64,000 nucleotides of DNA, taken from the NCBI GenBank assembly GCA_033182465.1, contig CP137318.1:3224001-3288000 (forward strand), in the 5' to 3' direction. How positions within the stretch are numbered: position 1 is the stretch's first letter; each line of letters begins with the position of its first letter. The notes below the pieces were generated by a model. It had not been told where the DNA came from. It ran no database searches and saw only the letters and a list, made by a program, of their open reading frames with translations. This document shows positions 37,761-50,261 of this stretch, piece after piece. The stretch is from Sanghuangporus weigelae. Taxonomy: Eukaryota; Basidiomycota; Agaricomycetes; Hymenochaetales; Hymenochaetaceae. Position numbers and translations under genes: made by a program.

Positions 37761-38561
37761 CATCGGAAAATTTTATACTTTGCAGCCAGCTCAAAGCAAG
37801 GCTTTTTTTTCAAAAAAATACATGTAGTACTGTACACGAGTAACGACGATGACCTGATCAATCGCGAGGTCGCCAATGCCCAACTGCTCTGCGTGCAACC
37901 GGTAAGATTTGCCGTCGTTGGAATTGCAAATACAATAGAATTACAATGAGATGCACGCCTACTTCGACTATGAGTTCCTGCCTCCACATTTCGTGTATTA
38001 CTCTGAAACTTTGTAGGACATATGTTATGATATACAAAAACAATATGGGCTCAAATTTTTGAGAATTGCAAAATTATGGAAAACAAAAGAAAGACCTTGC
38101 CTTGGGAGATAGTGAACAAAACATCTAGCTCCATAGACCTATTACTAGTACTTACATCGAAAGATCCATAAAACGAAAAAAAACGACGGTCTTTGGTTGT
38201 ATGAGTTGCAATTTACTAATTTGATGACTGAGAGAAGCGGCAGAGATTCTTACTCAGGTATTCGGATGGGTGTGTAGAACGGACTTCGAAGCCCGAGTCG
38301 GAGGCAACGAGCAGCACTGGACTGGAAGCCAGTGAAGAAATTCTTTGAAATCATCCAACCACACTAGCATACAGTAGATAGGACAATATTTACGCAAGTC
38401 TGACAAAACAAATAAAGAGCGAAGACGAAGTCAGCACATTCCACGATAGATAGCGAGAATACACGAATTAGTTTACTAAATGATAGATTAGCCAATAAGT
38501 TATATGCCGCAAATGCCAAGACAGCATGGCAAACGCATACAAAGGCTACGGCACATGTATG

Positions 38562-40617
38562 TCAAGCGTTGTACCTGGAAACCCTCAGAGGAAGCGCAGA
38601 GCCACTCTCAAGCCTATCCTTGACGTAAGGACGAGTGACAATAGTGTTGTATTTGCGGATTTCTGCGGCAGGTGCAAACACGAAATGTGGTAGTAGCGCC
38701 ACGAGGAAGACTTTCATCTCGAGGAGAGAAAAGCGCCATCCGATACATGCGTGTGGCCCGAATGTGAAGGACATGACGTTTGCTAACCCTGGATGATGTG
38801 TAGCACTTGCCGGTAATGAGAACCATCGGTCAGGCCTATACGTCGTGAAGTGAGTCGATTGGTATGAGGAATCTAATACATAAACCAACTTGAAGACCAA
38901 TGCGTCTTCTCCCCATATGTCCTTGCTGTAATTCAGGCCTTCGATAGGTATATGAACATAGCTCCCTTTCCGAATATGCACCTCTCTCACGAACTCGTTC
39001 GTGCGAAGCATGATGGGCTCGCTGAGCGGGATAACTTCGTCTTTCATAGCCACGCGTATCGTTCCGTGGGCAGGCGGTGCGAACCGCAGCGTTTCGCGGA
39101 CAACAGCATCTAAGAAGGGGAGGCTATCGAGAGCATCGACGTAACTTGCTCTGCTAGGTGCATCAGCATGGCATGTAGCGAGTTCTTCGCGCAATCGAGT
39201 TTGGACCTCGGGATTCAGAGCTAGACAGTACAGAGCCCAAGAGATGGCGACATTTGTCGTATCTGAGCCAGCAAACTAGACGGCGACAATCTATTTCAGC
39301 TGTGATTAGTTGCTGTACAACGAACAACGTACCAAGAATGACGAAATTTGGTCTAGGAGCTCCGAGTCGGAAAGCCTTGTCGAAGGATCTTCCGAAAGGT
39401 TCGCCTTAACTGTCATGTTTGAGAGTAAGTTGCATGAACCGAACCCTGCAAGCTCAGACTTACTCAGTAGAGAAAGAATGTCTTTGTCCCAAATGTCCTT
39501 TGGAGTCGCGATCTGCGCCATTATGGCTTGCTTTTTGCTCTTGATGATTTCTTCACCTTTCGTTTTAATTATCTTAAGTGCGGCTTTTCGTCTTCTTAGA
39601 CCTTCGTCTGGGAAGAGTTTCTCGATAATGGGGAAGAACAGTTCTGCGATTCGTTTGAAGTCGGGTCCATTTTCAACTGAGTGAAAGAGAATGCGATATG
39701 CAAGATAGACCTCCTCCGTCTCGGTCTCGAGTGCTCGAAAAGCGTAATCGAAACCGGCAAGCCCGATGACATCAAGAGTTGCACGCAGCACCCAATGGGT
39801 GATATCGATAATCGCTCCTTTTTTTGCAGACTTTTCCGAACACTCGATGCCAGCCTCGTCTTTCGGTGGTTGCTGCTCCTGGAGTTCTGCGATGATGAAA
39901 TCCCATTTACTTCTTTGTCCATCATCTACCAACGAGAGCCATCTGTCTCTTAGTTCTTCTGCCTGCAGTTAAGTCAGTATTGTGTTTAATAAAATACCAT
40001 ATTGCTAACGACCTTCTGGAACATAACTGGTGCAAGATCCTTCAAAGCATTGGATGTGAATGCAGGAGTCATGATCCTCCGTTGTATCCTATGCTTCTCG
40101 CCTTCCATAGCGAAGACGCCTTGAATGGAGAATTGACATCACGAATAACGATCTCAAGGAGAAATCATACCTTGACCGAGTAATTGGCTAAGAAGTCTGC
40201 GCGTTTGCCACGGTCTCTCGAATGTCTGGGAATTGAGCACGTACGAAAGCGCTCGAAGATCCAGTGTCATGAGCCGGTAGTCGTGCTATTTCATAGTGAG
40301 CTTCCTGTGAAGCTCGAGCAGATGAAAACACGCACTGCTCCGAAACCATGGTAGCGGAATGTCTTGCCAAATCGCTTAACCCAATCTTCATGAGTTTGAG
40401 GAGTTCGTTCAGGATCCATGACCTCATTAAAATGATTGGATAACCGAGGAGCATCAGGACCAGGTAGATGCCTCAAGGGATCGAAAGGTGGAGCGATCAA
40501 GTACAGATTGATTATCCACCAGAGACCGCGGAATAGCTGCACGAGCACGCATAGAGCAATGGCCTTTACACCATATTCAAGCCCACGGATCAACATCTCA
40601 ACCAGGTCGACCGCCAT
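38562..40617 (-). CDS. Cytochrome P450 monooxygenase
   Basis: A membrane-anchored heme monooxygenase. The start at 40617 gives an N-terminal hydrophobic anchor (IALCVLVQLFRGLWWIINLYL), then the proline hinge region HLPGPDAPRL. The I helix reads FAGSDTTN across an intron near 39265-39330. The K-helix motif ETLRF, the PERF-like RPDRWF and the heme loop FGPHACIGWRF with the ligand Cys all follow in order. The end RYNA-stop is at 38562. All key residues are present, so the enzyme should be active. The leader and GFDYAF motif resemble agaricomycete P450 families of xenobiotic or secondary metabolism, but I cannot name the CYP family or substrate. No biosynthetic cluster surrounds it; the neighbours are a transporter for acetyl-CoA and intergenic sequence. 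Confidence 0.93.
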
Positions 40618-41075
40618 CTTACACAGCAACCAAAGCCGAAACCCGACCAGTAGCGAAACGGATGATCAGAGGAAGCGAAGAGGCGAAGTAGAAGGCCGCT
40701 TGCTGTCCATGGCCATGGTATATAACAGGCTGCAGACGACAGATCCGCCAACCTTAACCTTAGTTGCCCCTTTTTCGAATCAAATTACTTATAACGTTGC
40801 CGCAATTTCTTTCCTTCCTTCCAATTTCGACTGTATATGAGCAGGATACAGTTTCCAGAACGAAGGAATATTAATATTTATAGCGAGTTCTGCTGCCGCT
40901 GCCTAGCCGCGGGTGCGCAGCAACAAAGGCTCAACTCGGGTTGCTATTGGTGGACGGATACATATCAGATCAGCAACGGGGACTTTCCAAAAACGCGTAG
41001 GACACGTACACGTACGCGATTCTGGTCTGGCCGCCGTTTGTAGACAAAGCTCACCCTAATCCCCTCTCGCCGCTC
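40618..41075. promoter_or_regulatory. Divergent promoter, P450 and AT-1 genes
   Basis: Between two start codons on opposite strands, 458 bases that must carry both promoters. No clear TATA box or known operator was identified. Confidence 0.4.
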
Positions 41076-43500
41076 ATGTCAGTCCCTGACAACAACTCTG
41101 TCAAGCTCTCTTCATCAAATAAATCTTCGAGACAGCGTCGCAAGAACAAGAACAAGCCTTCGCCCTCTCCAGAACCAAATTCGAAGCCTATGCCAAAAAA
41201 TCACAAATACCCCGCCTTGTCATCCTCCTTGGAACTAGAAGGCATTCAGATTCCGCCACGAACTCCGAGAGGAGGCTATGGTTCCGACGATGCGGATGCC
41301 ACAGATGAGGTAGAGCTGAGCCTGTTGAACGAGGATGAGCGTAGGGCGGCAGCGGCGGGCGGGATGGATTCGCCTTCCTCAATATCTAAGCACGGCGTAT
41401 CAGCCAAGGACAAGCGTGGTATGGCATTACTTGTCGTTCTATGTGAGTCCATGTCGTCTTATACCTTCCGCTGGACACTAAACGAACTTCTGAAGATCTC
41501 ATTCAAGGGGTTCCTGTAGGCTTAGTCGTTTCTTCTTTTGCGAGGATTTTGTTGCTAACTTCTCCGTTGCTCAGCTTGGCCTCGCCCTAGGCTCTGTTCC
41601 ATTCCTTCTACGAGAACACTTGTCATATTCCCAGCTTGGGACGTTCGCTCTCGCTCAATATCCTTACTCACTCAAATTGCTATGGTCGCCTATAGTAGAT
41701 TCTTGTTTCTTCTCGGGTGTAGGCAGGAGGAAATCATGGATTATACCCATGCAACTAATCATTGGCACTCTTATGCTCTGGATTGCGAACAATGTAGAGG
41801 TGCTTCTGGAGACTGTACGTAAATTTGTTGATATGCTTTAGAGTTTTCTCACCAAGTTTGTTACAGCCGGCAGAGAACATCAATAAGCTCACATTCATTT
41901 TCACTTCGCTCGTTTTTCTATCTGCGACGCAAGGTGTGTGCTTTCAGTATTGAAACAGATGACAGAAAGCTGAATGAGAGCATCAGACATCGCGGTTGAT
42001 GGCTGGGCCCTCACGCTTCTGTCTCATGAAAACCTATCGTATGCTTCCACCTGTCAAACAATCGGTCTTAATACTGGATACTTTGCATCGTTCACCGTGT
42101 TTCTTGCCTTCAATAGTGAGGCCTTCGCGTTCGTTCTTCCCCCGATCGTGTTTCGCGTTTACTCAACTCTTCCACAGATCAAAGTATGGGTTCCCGGTAC
42201 TCTCACTTTCATCTTACTTGAAGTTCTGGACTGTCGTCTGTTATTCTGTCACTGTGTGGCTTTTGTTTGCAAAGAAGGAAGATAAACCATCCGCAGACGA
42301 TGAAGACATGGACCTCGTAAAAGTGTACAGAGTCATTTGGCGCATATGCAAACTTCCGCGTGAGCATCATACATTTTACATCAACATCGTCACGTTTATT
42401 TACTGATTCGTTCCAGATGTTCAATCTCTCCTACTGCTGCACTTCGTCGCTAAAGTCGGATTCCAGGCGAACGAGGGCGTAACCTCCCTCAAGCTAGTCG
42501 AAAAGGGACTCGGGCGAGAGGATCTCAGTATTGCGGTGCTCATTGATTTCCCGTGTCAGATTCTTGCAGGATATCTTACCGCACGCTGGTCTATGGGTGA
42601 CAAGCCCTTACGTCCGTGGCTCGCCGCAGGCTGGGTACGTTTAGGATTTGCGGCAATATGGACAATCATAGTTGCGAAATTTCCGGGGCCGCATATCGGC
42701 TACTCGTATTTCGCATTCCTTGTGGCAATGACAGTCCTGCAGGGCTTCTCGAAGTGCGTCTTCTTTCAGGTAACCCTGAATTAGGGGTACTTACTCTTCT
42801 TCCTTCGATCGCCGTAGCACGATCCAGTTTGTGGGCATCAGCGCATTCCATACTCGCATATCAGACCCGCTCATTGGAGGAACGTATATGACGGTCCGTT
42901 TCGATCCCGAGATCTTCAATTCCATAATCTTGCTACATTTCGTCTATTCGAAATACTTACCTGTTTCTGCGAACCCATAGCTTCTTAACACGTTCACGAA
43001 TCTTGGTGGAACATGGCCACGATACTTCGTTCTGAAGGGCGTCGATTTCTTTACTGTTGCCACCTGTAAGATATCCGAGGGAGGAAGTGAAACGATCTTA
43101 GAAGGTATGTGCAACTACTCGTGTTCTCCAAGCAGGTCTCCGTCTAGGACTCGTGGCAAACTCGAGATTGACTCACTTGTCTGACGGTTTCCTTCCTTGT
43201 GCTTGGTCCCGCCACATAATCAGCGAGCGAATGCGTGTCAGACCTGGGCAAGGCACACTGCGCGGATCTAGGCGGGACGTGCGTAACGGAGCGAGACGGA
43301 TATTACATCGTTTCAGTGGTATGCGTTGTACTTGGAGTGATAATCCTGTCAAGCTTTGCTGCACCTACGGCCCGGCGTTTACAAAGTGAGTGTGACCTAG
43401 CCCCGAGTCGGAACTGGGAACTATTGCTTACGAGCGATCGGATTTCTTCGCAGCTTTGCCTACGAGTAAGTGGCGTGTGGCTTCTGCGGGAGGGTTGTGA
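41076..43500 (+). CDS. Acetyl-CoA transporter AT-1 (SLC33A1 family)
   Basis: A multi-pass major-facilitator-type carrier that moves acetyl-CoA into the endoplasmic reticulum lumen. A hydrophilic N terminus of about 110 residues (Ser/Lys-rich, then EVELSLLNEDERR) precedes the first membrane segment (MALLVVL...GLALGSVPFLL). Family motifs follow: REHLSYSQLGTFALAQYPYS, KLLWSPIVDS, GRRKSWIIPMQL, TQDIAVDGWALTLL and CQTIGLNTGYF. The last exons give SECVSDLGKAHCADLGGTC, a Cys-rich lumenal loop, then SFAAPTARRLQ joined by an intron to TLPTSKWRVASAGGL-stop at 43500. Many introns of about 50-60 bases. Membership of the SLC33A1 family is firm; transport of acetyl-CoA is inferred from the family. Confidence 0.9.
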
Positions 43501-44974
43501 TCGGAGCAGACTTCTTGGAAATTCAAATTTTGCTATTTGCTATCGGATCGATATTCTATTTATACATCAATAATTGCAAGCAAAACGCACTTAAAGATCA
43601 TATTACCACTTGTACGATGTTGGAAGTGAGGCAAGCTATGCATTTGCGTGACGTTTCCGCTGCTCATTCCTTCTAGTTGTAAGTCAAAAACTTAAAACGA
43701 GTTCTGGCCGATTCTATCGGATACACATTGAGGTTTTAAGCGACTTTCGTTGACCGTTAACTTTATTCTTGTCTAATGATATTATGGAGCAGAAGAAAAA
43801 GCTTTTGACGGCCTGAACATTGCGGTTGTTCGCTTCACAGACAGAACCATTGTGGGCACGCACGAGACGGAGATTTAATTCGTTGAAGCTTACCGAATCG
43901 AATCGTAAGAGGTAAGAAATGAACCGGGCAGAATGAAGGTGCTGACTGGACGAGCGCTCTTTTGATGCGTGATCCTTCGGCTCGGCTCGGTTAAGTTTCG
44001 GCACGAGCCGCGCGCTCACGGCAACTTACAGTCATCTCACCGTGAGTCATCCCTTCTCGTAGTCAACTTCCACAAAAACATACGTAAAGAAAGCCGAATT
44101 TGTGTGGATTCTTCAGCGTGGTCTCCATTCGCGGTCGCGGCGGAAAGTGAAGAATCACGCAGGAGAATTGCTACGGTTTTACGCCAAGATTCCGTGTTTC
44201 CTACCTGGCAGTGTCAGCGCGGACCTGCGTTCCCTGACCAGGCAGGATGGTTCTGAAGGTTCAGAATGACCCTGCAGGTGCTTGTCAGCGACCGACTGCA
44301 TTGTTATTTTCCAATCATCGCCTGCAAAGCTCTGAGTCATGTTCACTCTGGACTTCCGATACGTCGCACCCATGCCCGCCCGGATCGACATTTTATTCAC
44401 ATTCACAATCCCCTATTCACTTGGCTTTGTCATGCGTTCGGTGCGTTCTCCCTCGCCTTCGTCAGCGTATCTGCCGTCTGACTTGCGTATGCGCTCCCTA
44501 TCAAAATCGTTCCAGTAGTGATTCATCACTGTTGATCTCGATCAAACATTGGTGAGCCATGGGGAGAACTATGATCTAATCAGTGCATCTTACAAGTACA
44601 GATTGGTGCGGTGCGGTGCGATGCGCGGATTAGCCAATATGCACTACGCAGCGTCGCAGCTTCGTTTCATTCTCGGCATGCCCAAATTCGGCTAGATAAC
44701 CGTAACACGCCCTCCGGCGTCTCTACCAATAATCAAGATGTGTCCTGATCCCGCTGCGCATTTCTCTGTGCGGATATATAGTCGGACTTCTTTCCGCAAG
44801 TGCCTTGGTACCTTACCCCCCGAATGAGATAACCTTCTCTCACTTTGTCGACCCGTTCCCCACCTTAACATACGGAGCTCACACTAACCTACCCCTGATT
44901 CGTTGTCTAGACGCGCCTGCCTCGCGCCTGTCTGCAAGTTAACACCTTCGCCACAACGTGCAACTTCGGTACAT
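43501..44974. other. Long intergenic region
   Basis: About 1.5 kb between AT-1 and a small unknown gene on the same strand. The right half is CT-rich and likely the promoter of the latter. Overlapping open frames at 43714-44555 carry no recognisable motif. Nothing else was seen. Confidence 0.5.
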
Positions 44975-45678
44975 ATGCGCTCCTCAAAACCCTCGAAACC
45001 GGCGTCACCTCCGCCACCAGGCTTTCCGCGTATATATGAATTCATGCGTGTCTTCCTTCGCCGACGCGATGCCCCATGGGAGGTAGTCGACCACAAACAC
45101 GTCCAACCTGTACCAACGTTCTTCGATGATGAAGGTTAGTTACTGCCTTTCCTTCACGCCACATACATCCCAGCATCACGCATCGTTCTATGATCATCAC
45201 GCCTTTCTATTTCTATGTCATGATCTAACATCAAGCAATTTGTTCTACAGATGTTGATATTCTCCACGTATCCGCGGGCGAAACGCGCGGAACTTATGTG
45301 TTTGAAGTGCACACTGGTTCCGCGAGCAAGCGACCAGAAAGGACAACCATGTTATTTGATACGGTAGTCGATAGTGAGCATAGACGCAAAGCCCTCATTT
45401 TTGCTCGTAAGCAACTTCTCGCGGAAGTTGCGAAGAAAGACTGCAATGTGCTATTACTTGAAGGGTGCGTACATGACTCATTTCTAATATAACTTGTGCA
45501 TTTTACTGACTCTGCATCTTCGCTTGTGACTTGAATTAGATGGCGTCTAACAGTCCTCCGGAAAGGCAAACGCATTCGAATTGAGGTGCAATACAACGGC
45601 CGCGGCGCTTTAGCGGTTTTGAAACCAGACCTTACGGAACGGCATCCGCCTTTCATCGAACTGTTGGGACGTGTGTAG
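44975..45678 (+). CDS. Uncharacterised small basidiomycete protein
   Basis: Not recognised. Three exons (44975-45134, 45251-45464, 45540-45678) with clean GT/AG borders give a protein of 170 residues. It starts MRSSKPSKPASPPPPGFPRI, continues with RIYEFMRVFLRRRDAPWEVV, and ends LTERHPPFIELLGRV. It is basic, with no signal peptide, membrane segment or known motif; predicted strands such as YVFEVHTGS and RIRIEVQYNGR suggest a small beta-rich fold. The agreement of reading frame over two introns and the biased codon positions support a real gene. The first in-frame ATG was chosen. Confidence 0.65.
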
Positions 45679-46962
45679 GTGGCGAAGGAACTGAAGAAAT
45701 TAAGAACGTCTAACTGCGACAATGTGTCAACTGCGTTTCAACGTAGCTTCCCTGCCGTCGGCGATGCATCTCGTTACATCACGGATTCCACTTTCGGAAC
45801 ATCACACAGATAACGATATATGCCGGGTTAAGAGGCATCTTCGAGATGGTTCCGCCATCTGCTTCTGCGAGATCGCAGTAGAGTCCTAAGCCAGAGGTAC
45901 TCTGCCCGCAGTGCTATTCCCATCGACTACGGGATCGTGCAGTGCCAGAATTGGCCCGCGCGCATCAGGAAATTACCTGTGGGCGCTATCAAGCTGCATA
46001 CATCATGGTCCAACGCTGCGCAATCGTGGGAATTGCCGAGATTCGACATCACATTATCCTCCTTTTCCACACATCTATCGGCCTACGCTTTCAACAGAGT
46101 ATCGATCGGTACAACCTGGCGCAATTTCTTTTTCTTGGACTTGCACCGTTTCTTCGCTGCCTAATTTATCCGTTCCATCCCATCTCTAACGTCGTTTCTC
46201 CCGACGTGTTTACCCGCAAGTATCTTCTGTGTAACCCTTGGTTGGACCTTCACCCCCTGTCATCCTTCACCCACCGGCTTTGATAACGTGTGCAATTATT
46301 TGTAATCCTAAGAAAGTACCCAATGTTTTGTTGTAACACACACTGCAGAAGTCTAACCGATTTCGTAACAAAATCTCTTGTGTATGTAAGTAGAATAGCG
46401 TCAACATCGCTCTGTAATAAACTAGAGATTAGAGATTCAGTTTCGGAACCATAGTCCGATGTGCACGTTTGCGTTTGCTCAGGTTTTTCTAGGGGCTGGA
46501 TGGAAGGACAAATTGACCTGGCTAGCCGTATATTTCCTCCGATCGATTGAAATCCCCAGTCCCAGAGTTCTTTGCGGGAGAAGCGCTGCCAAAGTGCACA
46601 AGGTGCACTCAAAGGCCGATAACCCTGATGCATGACAAGCAGACATCATTCATTTTCAGTAATTTTTGAATAAAGTCAACGTAAAAAGATTGAAGTGCTG
46701 TTGTTGAAAGCAATCAGGTGGTCCAGCTGGGTAGGCCAGTGGGCCATCACCTACTTTGTTTTCAATTCATTGGTAGTAAATACAGATGATGGGCGTATGA
46801 CGCTATGAACCTTCGGACATCTCTTCGGATAACAGTTAGACGGAAACAATTACGAGGTCATAATCCATGGTAAGTCATAATACAATCAAGATCTGCGAGA
46901 CTTCGCAGTTGAACTTCAATGCGCTCCGTATTGATTTTTCGTACTGGCTTTTTGTTCAGCCT
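45679..46962. other. Convergent intergenic region
   Basis: About 1.3 kb between the small unknown gene and the sulfurtransferase gene, which point toward each other. Open frames at 45911-46283 (plus, in three frames) and 46250-46633 (minus, 127 codons from an ATG) show no family resemblance. I see no RNA gene or repeat. The 46633 frame remains a weak candidate for a lineage-specific small gene. Confidence 0.45.
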
Positions 46963-48274
46963 TCAAACGTCCTTGACAATGCTACTCTCCTTGCGAAGAG
47001 CGTAACCAGTCCAAGACTGAAAGAAAGGCTGTCAGCACGGACATGCGATAGAAGACGCTTTCAGATTCCTACCTCGTCATACAGTGTAGGTTTCTCAGCC
47101 CCCAGGATCCTCAGTCCGAGCCACAGGACTCCTGCAGTCATACCGCTCCCACAGCTCGCGATAATCGGTCTTCTACCTTCCAACACATCTTTCGCGTTTT
47201 TCTCTCCAATTGCGTCTACGAGCGCCTTCCGCAATCCATCAGGAGGAAGGAAGGTCGTATAGGCTACTCCCGAAGGAGCAGTATGTTGCTGCAGGAACGC
47301 ACTGAAAGGAAGTGAGAAAGCGTTCGGTATATGCCCAGAAGACAGTCCCGGTCGAGGTTCAGGATCCTGGCCTATAAATCTACGCCAGAAGGTCAAATGC
47401 TCTGAAAATGCTGCTGTGACGAATTTAAGCTAACCTTCCCTTCGGTCGAGCATCAACGACCAGAGAAGCAGAGCTGTCAACAGAGGGATCAAGCTCGGCG
47501 TTTGAGACGATTTGTTCGTAGCCTATGAGTATCCGAAGCAGGTGAGATTATGCTGGACGTAATCATGCTTTTGTCAAATTGCATACTCTTCACGACCGAA
47601 GCGTCGTAGGCCGGAGGTGGATACTTCACTTCATCAGTCTGGTTAACTTCCGTCTCGACCATTCCAACCGGCAGTCCTTCTGCTTCCCAGCGGGGCAATC
47701 CACCATCAAGTACACTTGAATTGGTATGTCCAAAAGCACGGAACATGAAGAGTGCGCGCGGAGCACTGAAGATTCCGTGGGAATCATATCTGCAAGCTCC
47801 GTTAGAAGTGACCTGTCTACTCTTGAGAAGGCATACATCACAACATGCGTATCCGGCGTGATACCGAAGCCCTCTACAATGCACAATATTTCAACACCCG
47901 TACGTAACTCAACTTCTTTTGATGATGGTATAATAACACTCACGACAAGCTTTTGCAAATTGCTCTGGGCTGGGCATCATATGCTTAAGACCCAGCTCGT
48001 GCGGACTTGCAACAGCATCCAGGTCTAGAAAGTGTGCTCCTGGCAGATGTTTCGTCCTGAATTCCTCGTTGCCACGACGCGGAGAGTTCGGCATATGCCA
48101 ACTCGCATCTAACGTTACGACTTTCTTTCCTGCACCTGCGGAAGCAACAGCAGACTTGAGCTCACTGGGTGTCAGGAGAAACGGTGCTATGACTTTAGTA
48201 GACATTCTGCGCGAGAAGAGAGATGCTGAACGATCAAGACAGAATCGAGAGGATATATGGAGAAGGAAAGCCAT
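46963..48274 (-). CDS. TUM1: 3-mercaptopyruvate/thiosulfate sulfurtransferase
   Basis: A two-domain rhodanese that transfers sulfur from mercaptopyruvate or thiosulfate. The first domain reads VVTLDASWHMPNSPRRGNEE, FRTKHLPGAHFLDLDAVASP and HVVMYDSHGIFSAPRALFMF. The second has RFIGQDPEPRPGL, SGHIPNAFSLPF and the active loop CGSGMTAGV with the catalytic Cys. The last exon gives SWTGYALRKESSIVKDV-stop at 46963. The ATG at 48274 adds a 23-residue leader (AFLLHISSRFCL...LFSRRMSTK), Arg- and Ser-rich without acids apart from one Asp, that looks like a mitochondrial presequence. Starting at the internal Met would make a cytosolic form. CGSG rather than CRKG points to mercaptopyruvate as substrate. 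The yeast homologue Tum1 feeds sulfur to tRNA thiolation. Confidence 0.93.
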
Positions 48275-49057
48275 ATTCCCGATGCAAAGATTGCAGCCAT
48301 GCTGACTTAGAGAGACAGAGGGCACATGAACTCACGTGCAGTGGCTGGCATTCTATGACGCGTACACAGATATAAACAACGCGTCGACCATTCCTACTAC
48401 TACTATAAGAGCCCTTTGGGTTTGAAAGCAAGGATTCCAGGCGAAACATAGATGTTGCACCATGTCATCATATTGTTCAAGCTAATGTCGGGTTTATGGA
48501 CGTGGCTTCTCAACCATTGTCTCTAAGTCGCTTCAGATCCATTCTCGAGGTTCACAAGAGAACCGATTACTTTCATCATCTTTGTTGATCGGGATAAATC
48601 AGCGATGGATACGGGATGGAAGAGCGTGATGCAAGAATATTTAGTCTTGATTACAATATTAATGCCTTTCGGGAAGACATTTATGAAATCATAACGCGAC
48701 TAGGATGCATCAGGACGAAGCCGGAATGTGTGTGGATACCTGCTTTGCAGAGATTAATCAAGACTTGAAAAAAGGGTATCTGGAATGTGTATCACGTCAA
48801 AATCTCTGGACGGAGATATGTCACACTAATAATAATAATACATAAAGACCGAAATTGCAAAACCACAGGAAATCTCTAATAAACGAAAATGTTTCCCACG
48901 TTTTGACGTAAACGAACACGTGTCACTTAAAAATTCGTGTGCAAGCTTTTCAAGCCGGCCGAGTCAGTACGGACGTTTATTCGTGTTCACACCGTCGTTT
49001 CTCCTTTTCGTGCTCAGTTTTGTTTCTAGCTGCTCTTCTTCTGTGCAGTTGTATAAC
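48275..49057. promoter_or_regulatory. Divergent promoter region
   Basis: About 0.78 kb between the sulfurtransferase start and the micro-protein start on the other strand. It includes a TAA trinucleotide run at about 48827-48842. No gene seen. Confidence 0.45.
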
Positions 49058-49441
49058 ATGGGAAACGTGAGTAAGTTCTTCAGGAAGTTCGAACGGTTCC
49101 TTATACTAATAATCCTTTACTTCGAAGGGGGCCAAAGCAGCTCAACGACGAGAGCGCTCTGAGAAGGGTGGATCAAAGGCTGCGAGGAGTCAGCTGAAAG
49201 TGAACGAAACAGCAAAGACTATCCAATGCAAGGTTTGCAGGCAGCCTTTCGTAAGTTCTTGGCTACTGTTATATGAACACGGCTAACATCCATAAAAGAT
49301 GCTGACAACGCGACCGCCGCAGTAAGTGGATCATTCTCTTTGAGATGCAGGAGGCGAACGCAGTACTGATTGCGATGGCTAAGGCTCCTCGAGCACGCTC
49401 AAAATAAGCATAAAAAGACGAGAGAGGAGTGCTTCGACTAA
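49058..49441 (+). CDS. 4F5/SERF-like small zinc finger protein
   Basis: A small basic protein of about 70 residues assembled from four exons. The first exon is only three codons (MGN, 49058-49066). Exon 2, from 49128, gives GAKAAQRRERSEKGGSKAAR, the 4F5-type basic start, then the zinc motif CKVCRQPF. Exon 3 gives MLTTRPPQ, and the last exon LLEHAQNKHKKTREECFD with the zinc-binding His residues and the stop at 49439-49441. This matches the conserved eukaryotic 4F5/zf-met2 proteins (the At2g23090 type). Their role is unclear; they have been linked to RNA binding and protein aggregation. The short exons explain why it could be overlooked. Confidence 0.85.
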
Positions 49442-49624
49442 AGGTCACGTTCGGCTTGGTTCTTTTCTTTCGTTCAATCTTGGGATTTCCTTATGCATGG
49501 CGCAAGCAATGATTAATATTATAGAGGGCGTACATGTATGTTTGTCCTTTTGTGTCGAACGCCATGATAGTCGGAATACCGTGGAAGACGAGGAATGTGC
49601 TACAAGCATCAGTGTAGCGACGTA

Positions 49625-50038
49625 TCATAGTGACGTGAACGAGCCACCAGCGCCTCCAGCCTGTGCATTGGCACCCATTTGTTGCATCCTCTCCCCAACC
49701 TTCTTGTTGACCTCGAAAAATTTCGCAACGCAGCGATCTACACAGACGCTCTCTCCTTTGTTAAGATCCGCCTCAGTGAAACGCTGGTTGATGCATTTCG
49801 TGTGACATGACCTGAAGACATATTAATGAGCAGGAAAACAAGACGACAACCACCAGAAAGTGCTGACGAGACCAGACGATTAAACATGTCTGTAATCATA
49901 TCTAGTCTGGCAGCTCGTCAGCCGACAAATCAGATATCCGCAAAATGAAAAGACGAACTCAGCAGTAGCGAGCTCAATTCGCTCCGGATTAACATTACCG
50001 GTTGGAGGAGCCGACGGTGAGCCTCGAAGGAACGACAT
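49625..50038 (-). CDS. TIM10: Mitochondrial import chaperone Tim10
   Basis: A small Tim protein of the intermembrane space that works with Tim9 to escort hydrophobic precursors. Three exons on the minus strand give [20 protein letters not shown], then [40 protein letters not shown] and [20 protein letters not shown]. Both CX3C motifs (CHTKC, CVDRC) are present, and NKGES is the Tim10-type loop. The Gly-rich tail ends FTSL-stop at 49625. Splice sites are normal GT/AG. The start codon is 223 bases from that of UTP4 on the other strand, so they share a promoter region. Confidence 0.95.
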
Positions 50039-50261
50039 AGTGACAGAGGCAGCGTTTGACGGCAGAAGTGACTATAAGAAAGTGAGCGAATCCAAATGCC
50101 AAATGGTCAAGACGAGAGAGACCAGTCAGGCACGTGATGTTTTGTATCGTCGTCTACGATGATCTTTCTCTCTCAAAATTTCGAACAGCTGCAGCTTCCC
50201 TGAGTGCACGATGCTCTACTAGAGTGCTTGCATCGCTCTTCTCGTTTTCCCGCTTCCTGCG
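50039..50261. promoter_or_regulatory. Short divergent promoter, TIM10 and UTP4
   Basis: Only 223 bases separate the two start codons on opposite strands, so both promoters must be packed here. No specific transcription factor site was recognised. Confidence 0.5.

Larger units (their letters stand above)
36441..38561. other. Gene-poor stretch with duplicated and repeated sequence
   Basis: About 2.1 kb between the SprT-like gene and the convergent P450. The first 400 bases are homologous in patches to 19565-20000 (for example CCAGTAAAACTATGC near 36805, matched near 19585-19600). A pair of direct repeats lies at 37044-37086 and 37307-37358, and a broken tRNA-Lys at 37660-37760. T and A runs at about 37800-37820 follow the latter. 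No protein gene was recognised; open frames on the minus strand at 37253-37987 are overlapping and without motifs. Confidence 0.6.

Noticed and set aside
38562-43500. P450 plus AT-1 transporter as a secondary metabolite cluster
   Set aside because: No synthase, terpene cyclase or other tailoring enzyme nearby; the transporter is a housekeeping type, so the neighbourhood is likely chance.
45911-46283. Plus-strand frames open in three phases
   Set aside because: Open in all three phases because the stretch is C/T-rich; no protein-like conservation.
46250-46633. 127-codon minus-strand frame from an ATG downstream of the sulfurtransferase gene
   Set aside because: No family resemblance, unusual composition, and it lies in the 3' region between convergent genes; could be lineage-specific but is not supported.
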